64,000 nt of DNA from Rostrohypoxylon terebratum. Its lineage: Eukaryota; Ascomycota; Sordariomycetes; Xylariales; Hypoxylaceae. Numbering within the stretch: position 1 is the stretch's first letter; every line of letters begins with the position of its first letter. The stretch is taken from the NCBI GenBank assembly GCA_022497145.1, contig MU385882.1, positions 62,001-126,000 on the forward strand, written 5' to 3'. Shown here one piece after another: positions 1 to 8,355 of the stretch. Made by a program: the position numbers and the translations under genes. The notes beneath the pieces were generated by a model. The model saw only the letters and a program-made list of their open reading frames with translations. It had not been told where the DNA came from and searched no databases.

Positions 1-130
1 GGGATCAGTAGTATTTGTAGCCTCTATCGCCGCCTCGGTAGAATTTATTGAAGACAGACCGGCCCAGCTTCTATTACATGCCATGATTATAGCATCTTGT
101 TAAGTGCCTGCCCGATAATTAGTAGGTATC

Positions 131-1433
131 ATGCCTCTCCATTATTACTTCGGTGTTGAGATCGAGGCCATTGCGGAGCCTCACACGGTTCGGAGCCCGC
201 TTCTACGGTGGGTATACTATGAGAAGCTCGCTACGGCTCTCCGATGGGATGGCTTAGAAGCTCTCGCGGATAGAGAAGTCCAATATCGCAAGCATAGCGA
301 GCATTACGATAAATGGTGGATTACGAGAGACGGGTCGCTCAAGAACCCGCCACACCCACAAAGTAAGGATAGTTCTTCCCCCTGAATCACGAGGGATCAG
401 GGTTATGTTCTTTGAAGTTGCTGATTATTTATGACGACAAAGTTCCCTTAGAAGCCGTGTCCCCCATCATGTCAACAAGGCAGAGATGGGAAAATGAGAT
501 TGATATGTTCTGGGCGTCATGGCATCGAATCTTCCATATGCCCATCCAATCCAACAAATGTGGCAGCCACGTCCACATCTCTCCATGGCCCGAGAAGGAA
601 TTCAGGTTGGACCAACTCAAGAGTATTGCTTTCGGGATAATTCTTTACGAACCCTTAATAGAAGAGCTTCTTCCGGCGAACAGACGACACAACAGGTTCT
701 GTGAGATGAATTCGAGCTACTCCTCCCGACTTCGCGTTTGCTGGGATCTCCAGACCGTTTGGATCCGTATCAGGGGCTGCGACTATAAGTGGGAGTTGAG
801 ACGCCTCATGCAGGAGGATAAGGGGACTCGGGAAGACCGGTATGTTCTATGGAACTTCGATAATATCTTAGAGGGCCGCTCAGGGACGGTCGAGTTTCGA
901 GGTGGGCGGGGCCTAAGAGGCCCTGTCCGGACGAAGAGATGGATAGCCTTCGTCATAGCCTTTATTGACATGTGCCTTGGCGAGGCATGTAGAAATTATT
1001 CCCCCACCCGCCTTCCCCAACCCTTGAATTATCCGATGATAAACATACTTATATCTTATCTCAGGGGTACGATAGCTGGGACGATTTCGAACGACCATCC
1101 ATGACGATGTTCTGGAGCAAGATACTTTGGTCGGCCTCTCGTAATGGGATAGACGATAGCCTTCCCTCGAACTGGAGAGCCATGCCGGAGTTAGTAAGGT
1201 GAGCAGGACAATAGCTTCTATATTCCTATGAGCAAACAAGCCCTAACTCCTCTTTTAGAGATGGCATCTTAGAGGACGTAAGCGATACAGAATCCTCTGA
1301 CGGGTCAGTCGCAAGCTCGACGCTTTCTAAATCCGACGATGCGTATTGCGACTCAGACTGCTCTGAATGCGACAAGGAGTTTATTATCGAGGAGTTGGAG
1401 CAAGAAAGGCGCGAAATATGTGTCATACTTTGA
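131..1433 (+). CDS. Amidoligase-fold protein, copy 1 (Amidoligase_2 family)
   Basis: Predicted glutamine-synthetase-fold COOH-NH2 ligase of the Amidoligase_2 type, expected to form an amide or peptide bond using ATP; the substrate is unknown. I assemble four exons: 131-362, 443-984, 1065-1198 and 1259-1433, giving 360 aa. The family signatures are visible in order: G-V-E-I-E at residues 8-12, the C-G-S-H-V-H-I-S block with H120 and H122, a W-N-F-D-N-I block near 214-219, and G-T-V-E-F-R-G-G with E228 and R230. The second intron (985-1064) appears to be GC-AG: the GT alternative at 989 leads to a stop, and the paralogue downstream has an intron at exactly this codon. The C-terminal exon is acidic and Ser/Cys-rich. 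There is no signal peptide or membrane segment, so it is probably cytosolic. Family assignment is firm; the reaction is not known. Confidence 0.82.
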
Positions 1434-2106
1434 TGTCGTGCTCAAGCCCCCAGGGCTCTTTTTCCGGCGCAGGTGGTGTGCAAAGGTACCTGTAAATTTA
1501 GGGGTGGGTATGCCCGATGCTACAGTGGTTGAGTGCGTATTACTGCAGCGAGATGGGATTACTTAGCTGTCTCGTACCTACCAAGGTAATTGTTCAACTA
1601 AGTGAAGAAACGTGTTTTTCTTGATTTTATGGGTCTGTCAATGTGTTTAGCTATTGGAAAGAAAGAAAATGAAAAATTTTCTTTAACAAACATTTTTTGA
1701 AAAGTTCTCGTGGTTTGGTTAGGTAGGTAGTTACTACCTACCTAATATCAGCAGATGATGGTTATAATTTAGGGGTTAGACCCTTCTGTAATTGGTTCAA
1801 CGATAGCGCTTGAAGCCAATCAGAGTTCACCCAACGTGTGACTGGCCTGGCTGCCTGGCAGACTTACGGCAGGTGCGTATAGGTGCATAGGCCATTTCCA
1901 TGGTTACCTAGGTCCTATGTACGTCGTACAGGGCTTTCTTATAATTGACAATTGAGATCCTACCAAATCCCCTCCATATTCTTTCCTTTCTTTTCTTAAA
2001 CACCTTCACATTCATGCGAAACCCTCATTTCAGCGCATTCGAATTACGTCTCGGTTCCAGAGGAGTCTTTGAATTTGTTTCGTCCACGGTATTCACAATC
2101 AGAAAG
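1434..2106. other. Intergenic, amidoligase 1 to GGCT-like gene
   Basis: Holds the 3' flank of the first amidoligase, a perfect hairpin (1719-1745) and the presumed promoter of the cyclotransferase-like gene. No further gene is supported. The frame of the downstream gene stays open upstream of its chosen start, and an in-frame ATG lies at 2014. Confidence 0.6.
1719..1745. repeat. Perfect 12-bp inverted repeat (TTAGGTAGGTAG)
   Basis: TTAGGTAGGTAG, a 3-nt TTA loop, then CTACCTACCTAA. The arms match perfectly. It is built from the TAGGTA/TACCTA words that recur in the intergenic regions of this window. Confidence 0.85.
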
Positions 2107-3171
2107 ATGTCTGTCATCTACAATCAATTTCCTCCAAAGAGGTTGTACTTTGCTTTTGGTAGCAACATGCGCCTGCAGCAGATGGCTGAGCGCTGTCCCG
2201 AGAGCAGCTTATATTCCATAGGCAAGCTTCGAGGCTACAAGTGGCAGATCAACCAACGAGGTGTTGCCAACATAGTTGAATCTACGCCAAAAGATGTAAT
2301 CGAAGGGATTCTGTTCTACGTAACTGAGAAGAACATAGCTACCCTCGATCGGAATGAAGGTGTGAAGAAGAAATTCTACGTCCGGGAATATCTCGAGGTC
2401 GAGGTCGAGCCGCTGTTGTTCGCGCCACCGCCAGGCGCGAGTGAGAATATGGTTGCTGCTGCTCAGTGGTTGAGAGAGTGCGGCAGCCAAATGTTGTCTC
2501 AGCTAGCATTACTATCGCAGCCATCATCTAGCTCGACGCAATTCCCCCGACTCAGCAACACAAACTTCGAGGAATCCCGAAATGGAAGTCCGAAGATAGT
2601 AGTAGAGGCTTTGGTTTATCTCAGCTATCGATACGTCGAAGACGGACACATAAGACCGGAGTATGTGGAACGTATGAAGCTAGCCATGGACGATGCTCAG
2701 CTGCTCGGGGTGTCTGAGACATACCTAGATACCTGTCTCAAACCCCTTGTCTTCGCCAAGAAGCCAGAAACCTCAGAAGCGGATAACAACCAAGTAAACC
2801 AGGGAGAGCCTCAATCAAGAGGCCAATCCGAGACTGCTCGTCGTAGCGACGACAACCCAGACCCCCAGCGGAAGCAGAAGCGCGATTCGAAGGCGCGTGA
2901 TGGTACTGCTGGAAAACATCGCCGACATGATGGCGAGACTAGCAGGGCGAAGAGGAAACACCAGAGCCAATCTAATGAGGCTAGGCAACCTATAGAGAGC
3001 AGACAGCAAAGAGAGACTCAAGTTACATCAGGCCACAGTAGACAAAGAGGGGCTGCTGCAGATGGGAGGAGGGATGGCGCTAGAATCCATGGTACTAGTA
3101 GCAATGACCAAGAGAATCATCAATGGGGGTTAGGAGCTATTTCTTCTGCCTATCACTCCTATTTCGGTTGA
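2107..3171 (+). CDS. Gamma-glutamyl cyclotransferase-like (GGCT/AIG2 fold) protein
   Basis: Single-exon protein of 354 aa from the ATG at 2107. The GGCT-like fold converts gamma-glutamyl-amine compounds to 5-oxoproline plus free amine. The diagnostic Y-F-A-F-G-S-N-M loop sits at residues 14-21 and the conserved acid in L-D-R-N-E-G is E84. The catalytic core spans about residues 12-215. From about residue 219 onward the protein is a hydrophilic tail of roughly 135 residues rich in Q, S, R, K and D, which ordinary cyclotransferases lack. In-frame codons continue upstream (ATG at 2014), but the start at 2107 places the FGSNM motif close to the N-terminus as in relatives. It lies between two amidoligase paralogues on the same strand, suggesting it acts on their gamma-glutamyl-type products. 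The fold is confident; the substrate is unknown. Confidence 0.83.
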   Translation: MSVIYNQFPPKRLYFAFGSNMRLQQMAERCPESSLYSIGKLRGYKWQINQRGVANIVESTPKDVIEGILFYVTEKNIATLDRNEGVKKKFYVREYLEVEVEPLLFAPPPGASENMVAAAQWLRECGSQMLSQLALLSQPSSSSTQFPRLSNTNFEESRNGSPKIVVEALVYLSYRYVEDGHIRPEYVERMKLAMDDAQLLGVSETYLDTCLKPLVFAKKPETSEADNNQVNQGEPQSRGQSETARRSDDNPDPQRKQKRDSKARDGTAGKHRRHDGETSRAKRKHQSQSNEARQPIESRQQRETQVTSGHSRQRGAAADGRRDGARIHGTSSNDQENHQWGLGAISSAYHSYFG

Positions 3172-4449
3172 TGATAGAGATCACTGTGCAGAAGCGGGCG
3201 ACGCCGACGACGGAGGAGGGGGGATACCCGGATGAGCCATGACGAGAAACGAAATAATCAAGATTGTACCGATTAGGTAGCATTTCGCGATCTGAATTTC
3301 AATGTATGTTCTTCTCCAGCGAGCCGTCTGACGATTTGATGATTATCAGTTCGATGAACTACCGGTATTTCGTATGAATCGACTCCAATTTTGAGCAAGC
3401 ATTCTGGGAGTTCATAATTCTGGGCGTAGTATAGATTAGGTATGTTACCTATCGCGAGGCAGCCTATCACAACATCAACCGTAATTCGAGATCGACGTGA
3501 TAAGTTGGTATCACGCATACTTATCAGTATCAAAGGATGAGCCAGAATAGCCGAAGTGTTCCATGCTATCAAGTCGGGCGAAGGATGGATTTAGGACCCC
3601 TAGACCCCAATAGCTATGGGACACCCAATTCGACGACATGACTATGTGTTAGGTGTGCTAGGTACCAGACTACACCTGCATGGCAGCCTACTTCATGCAT
3701 ATCAAGGTGAGAGAGGGAAGTGGTGGTTCACATCTTGGAACTCGTAATTTAACGAGGCTTTCTCATGTCGGTTAACCCGCGGTTGACATCTCCAAGGTCG
3801 TACTCGAATTGAAGTTGTTGCATCCTTTCTTACAAAGCCGTGTTTTCGGCGCTGTGACCTCGGGATTCGTCGGCGTCATGCTTTGGATTCATATCGTATG
3901 ATGCTTTTTCTATAGGTAGGTACTTAGACGCGCATATTAAGTCCTGGATGAGGCTGCCTTCTCCTATCCAACTAATTTCCAGTGTAAAATATGAGAGCTT
4001 GTAGTCCAGGGTTAGAAGTAGCATTCAAGCGATACGATATGCTGTACGCGCACTTATAATGCGCCGATGCCTATTCTCATCACGGCGATCACTCTTTTCT
4101 AAGAAGTGAACTGGCAAGGCGGCGAGTTAAGATGAAGTATCCTGACAGCATCACTGTAAAGGATCAAAAGGTGTATGTTAAGCGTAGAGCTTATTGGCCT
4201 GGTATGTAAACCGAAAGCACCGTGTTGTAACGAAACGTAGGTGTGCTGGAATCAAACATTGTGTTGACTAATATCGCCCTGTTGCTTGCTACAGATGTAT
4301 GATCGCGCTTCCTATGACGCTAAGGCAAGACATGCATTTTGGTCAAGGGTGAGATGCGTTTGGTCTTCAATACAAATATAAATTTCAGCCTTGGCTTTAA
4401 ACTGTGTATAGGCAGTTATCGGTCTTCTGTCTCACAACGTTCAGAGAAT
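3172..4449. other. Intergenic between GGCT-like gene and amidoligase copy 2
   Basis: About 1.3 kb with only short open frames on both strands. Contains the presumed promoter of the second amidoligase. I recognise no gene or repeat. Confidence 0.5.
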
Positions 4450-5671
4450 ATGGATTCGGCACGTTTCGGTATCGAAATTGAGGTTATTGTTGAACCTCAC
4501 ACCCTCCGCACCCCTCTCAATGCTCTTGCCTACTACGAGAGGCTGGCCAGTTCTCTCCGGAAGCGCGGTCAGGGGGCAAAGGTAGACGGCTCACGGTCGT
4601 ATAAGAACAGATACGAGAGTTTTGATAAGTGGTTGATCACTAAAGATGGTTCCTTAGATGGACATGGCGATAACCAAGGTAATGAAACTCTCTTGCGTTG
4701 CCTTGACTACCTACCTAGTAGCTTTCTGCTTTCCCAGTGTTTGGTTCCCGTTTGACCAAGCAGGAATTTCAAAAAAACGCATGTCATTAATCTGTTTAAA
4801 GTCGCGTTAGAAGCTGTTTCGCCCATATTCAACACTGCCGAAAGATGGATAGACAGCATCGACGCCTTTTGGAATGCACTGAGTGCGGTATTTCACCAGC
4901 CGATTCAATCTCCTAAATGTGGGTGCCACGTTCACGTCTCGCCAGGTCCGAGAAATCGATTTAGCTTCGGACAATTTAAAACAATCGCGTTCGGAGTCAT
5001 TATTTACGAGCCTTTGGTTCTTCAGGTTTTGCCACCTTGGCGACGGAACCATGACTACTGTCGACCTAACACAGCGAGCTCAAGTTGCTTCGGTGTTAAT
5101 CGCGGGTTGAACAGGCAGGTCATAGCATCCGCGAGAAGTCTTGATCAACTCATAGGTCTGATGCAGACCGACCGTAAGGTCCTCTGGAATTTTGGAAACA
5201 TACTCCCAAGCAAATCGGGCACTGTTGAGTTCCGTGGGGGTAGAGGGCTCAGGGGTAGAAATCGGACTGGATGGTGGATAGCTTTCGCTATATCGTTTAT
5301 CCACTTTGTCCTGAAGGAGGTTCGTATTCCCCTCTTCTCCTCTTTCTGCTTTCAGGTTTCCAACTCATAACTGACTTGTATATGGTAGGATGCTTTTGGG
5401 ATGCAAAGTATTTATAGCGAAGGGAACCTGCCCTCTATTGAACGCTTCTATGCGAGCCTCCGACTTGCAGCAAGAGAAATTGGCATGGGGTCGCACCTCC
5501 CGTCCGACCACTACACTTTGAGCGAGACGAGGAGGTAAGGCGTGTGAAGCATAGAGCAAAATGGCTCAACATTGGCTTAGTCGACGGCGTATATCAAAAG
5601 TCGATCGTGAAAGTCTATCCTCGTCTAATCGCACCAACGCTGGAAAGAAATCATACTGTGGTGTCATGTGA
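4450..5671 (+). CDS. Amidoligase-fold protein, copy 2 (Amidoligase_2 family)
   Basis: Paralogue of the protein at 131-1433, with shared intron positions. Exons: 4450-4678, 4802-5319, 5389-5534 and 5581-5671. The last splice uses a 46-nt intron; if it is not removed, translation stops at 5538. I favour splicing because copy 1 has a phase-2 intron at the matching place. Signatures: G-I-E-I-E near the N-terminus, C-G-C-H-V-H-V-S, W-N-F-G-N-I and G-T-V-E-F-R-G-G. Relative to copy 1 the region between the His motif and the W-N-F motif has diverged strongly, and the C-terminal tail is basic rather than acidic. The intron at 5320 uses the unusual donor GTTCGT. The frame is open upstream (in-frame ATG at 4339), but the ATG at 4450 aligns with copy 1. 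It appears intact. Confidence 0.78.
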
Positions 5672-6962
5672 TATGGCGACATGTCTGATAGTGGTAATAT
5701 TTATATTCTAATTCCCTCCTTCACGGGCATTTCGAATGGTTGAGATATCACTGTTCAGCCTTCAATTGATTTGGGTATTTGGTTGTGTGTGATTACCAAA
5801 TGGAGATAGTAAGGCAAAAGGGATTGATTGTACTAGAGAGACTGAAGTCCTGGTAGACACAGTTCATATAAGTTATCGTCGTATGGTGAGCTTGCTGTCC
5901 TTAAAAATAAGAATCTCGAGATATGATGTTGATAAATACCTCTTCTGTCATTTCAAAATATTGTGTAAAGTCTTATGTAAAGTCTTATGTCAGATCGAAA
6001 GCCATCTCTAATCACGTGTTGCTGTTGTGAAATTTCTTACTCTCATATCCACAGCCAATCACATCTCGAGCAGCTTATGCCTTCGCAATTTTAAGGGTCC
6101 GGACACTGCAGGTTGGGTCATTTCATCGTGCAAGCCCCTCGTGCTGAGCCGTAATTAGATGTTTCTTGGTGTTTTAGCGAGATATGGCAACAGATAGGAA
6201 TAAATTGTAAACTCAACAATTTAAGTAGTTTTACATGGCTTTTAACTCACGATCCAATGATTAATCAAATTCCAGATTCAGTTTTAAATAACCCAGCGGT
6301 CCCCTACGCAACTGAATTCTGAAGGGACCTGCTTAACTCTATCCTACACTGCGCGAAATCCAAAGCGATTGAAAAAGGTGTGCAACCCGTGGCGTATCAA
6401 TTGTATACGCACTGTATTTTCTACTAGTAAGTAATATCGATGGCTCCATATCAACACGTCGATGACGAGTTTACAAACCTTGCCAGGGCTCAATATATCG
6501 ATCATGGAGGGAGACGTAGGCGAGATCAACGCATCGGAATGCTACCTTAGACGATCAAGTAGTAATCAACGTTCCTTAGAACAGCCCTCCGTATTTAAAA
6601 TAAATTCCTTGACAGGAGTTTAGCGATTTGTCGCTATCCCTAGAATGTTGATCCCCCAGCTTTCCGCGCTCTCGCGGTGAGACAGCACGCAGGATCGTGA
6701 GTCAACCTAATCTAGTTTCCCCAGTTCCCGGGACCTCAGGTATGCGATGACCCAAACAGCCCCCTTCACACGCAAGGTCCCTCCTTTGGCCACTCGGATA
6801 CAAAAGGCGTCGAACTTGGCCTTGGAGATGGGAGTTGATCATCCACACAGCATCAACCAACAAGCAAGCTTCTAGTCACTCTTTTTACAGTCACTCCTTC
6901 AGTTTATCACTTTTTCCATCGACTCTTTCTACCGTGACCAACAACCCCCAAATACCGCCAAA
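5672..6962. other. Intergenic, upstream of secreted repeat protein
   Basis: About 1.3 kb. The first half is AT-rich with no recognisable gene. The last 130 bases are pyrimidine-rich and end in CGCCAAAATG, a good fungal start context for the next gene. Confidence 0.5.
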
Positions 6963-7814
6963 ATGCAGCACCGCAACCTCATCGCTCTTATCTCCCTGCT
7001 CGCCGCGGCAGCCGACGCCGCTCCCGTCGGCACTCCCGGCGCCGTCAGCGCGCTCGGCCCAGTCGCGAGCAAGATGCTCGAGAACACCGCCCGCGGCGCC
7101 CTCTCCAGCCGCGACGGCCCCGCCGGCGTCGGCGAAGGGTCCCGCGGGGCCGAGTACTCCATGGAAGCGGAGCAAGAAGCGCAGAAGCACGGGCAGCAGT
7201 CCGAAGGCGGGTCGCAAGGCGCCGCGGGCGGCGGGCAGTACGCCTCCGAGCAATCGCAGGGGGCGGGCTTAGAAGGCCAGCACGACGCGAAGCAAGACCA
7301 CAAAGCGAGCAACGAGGCGGACCACGCGTACGAGCAGGGGCAAGCGGCGCAGGAGGCGCAGCAGCACGCGGCGGAGCAGGACCACCGCTTCAGCGGACAC
7401 GACGACGGGGGCAAGAAGGCGGGCAGCTACGGCGCGAACCGCGGCGCGAGCAAGGACGGCATGGCGTGGAACGACAAGAGCGGCGCGCACAGCGGCGACC
7501 GCTACGAGCACGACGTCAACGACGGTTACCACGCCGCGGCCGAGGGGTCCCAGGAAGCCTCCGAGGGCGAGCACGTCAAGGGCCAGGGCCACAAGCAGGC
7601 TGAGGAGAAGGACAAGGCCTCCGAGAAGGACAAGTTGACCGCTATGGAGGGCTCCCAAGGCGCTAAGGAAGGCTCCATGGGCGGTATGGAGGGATCCCGC
7701 GGCGGACGTCAGGGTTCGTTCGGCGAGTCGGAGGCTGCTAAGGGCCAGAACCAGGGCGCTGCTGGTGAGCAAGGCTTTGGTGCTTTCTTCAAGGGTCTAG
7801 GTCTTAAAAACTAG
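6963..7814 (+). CDS. Secreted low-complexity protein with EGS repeats
   Basis: Single exon, 283 aa, no family recognised. The N-terminus is a classic secretion signal: a basic M-Q-H-R start, a hydrophobic stretch to about residue 17, and A-D-A-A cleavage-like residues. The mature part is very rich in A, G, Q, E, S, H and K and nearly free of large hydrophobics. Short E-G-S-(Q/R/M)-G-(A/G) units recur, at about residues 60 and 195 and as a run from about 235 to 255. The last 12 residues (F-G-A-F-F-K-G-L-G-L-K-N) are abruptly hydrophobic and basic. GC content rises sharply over the gene relative to its flanks, which leaves long open frames in every direction. The composition is hydrophilin-like; an extracellular matrix, stress or effector role would be guesswork. 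Confidence 0.75.
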   Translation: MQHRNLIALISLLAAAADAAPVGTPGAVSALGPVASKMLENTARGALSSRDGPAGVGEGSRGAEYSMEAEQEAQKHGQQSEGGSQGAAGGGQYASEQSQGAGLEGQHDAKQDHKASNEADHAYEQGQAAQEAQQHAAEQDHRFSGHDDGGKKAGSYGANRGASKDGMAWNDKSGAHSGDRYEHDVNDGYHAAAEGSQEASEGEHVKGQGHKQAEEKDKASEKDKLTAMEGSQGAKEGSMGGMEGSRGGRQGSFGESEAAKGQNQGAAGEQGFGAFFKGLGLKN

Positions 7815-8355
7815 ACGTAAGATTCTCCCTCGTCCAATATTTCTCCTTTCGTTCAATCTGACTCAATGCATAGTATCGCAAGAAACGCCATTGCCTAGTT
7901 CGCCGTTCAGTAGACTACGCCAACGATAATCGACCTTGCAAAATATGGTGCGGGGTGTCAAATTGAAATCGTCTAATGGTTGTATTGTGGTGGCGAAGAA
8001 CGGTTCATTTGTTGTTTGATTTACGTCGGTCATGTTCCCTAAATTAAAATTAATGCCTTAATACACGATCCATTGCTTTCCTCATCATTTTTTTCATCTA
8101 GCATTAGCGGGAACTCTGTGCATGTCATCAATTTATTCACTCTAAAGAGCCATTACATACGTGTAGAAGCGAGACTTCCCAAACTCCAATGCTGTTGTGA
8201 GCAATTCTCTAGGTTAGTCTCCCCAGATCATCACCAGCAATGCGAAACCGCCGATTCTATGCGAACTCCACCGCTATGCGTAATTTAAGAGATTCACCTA
8301 GTAGAAATAACCCCATTTCCGTTGGTAGTAGGCATCTTGTGTGAACAAACACCAA
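7815..8355. other. Intergenic, tail-to-tail spacer
   Basis: 3' flanks of the secreted protein (+) and the PXB/DUF3818 gene (-). No additional gene seen. Confidence 0.6.

Noticed and set aside
7269..7772. Long open frames opposite the secreted repeat protein
   Set aside because: They arise from high GC and repetitive codons; the + strand frame has a signal peptide and clean start context.
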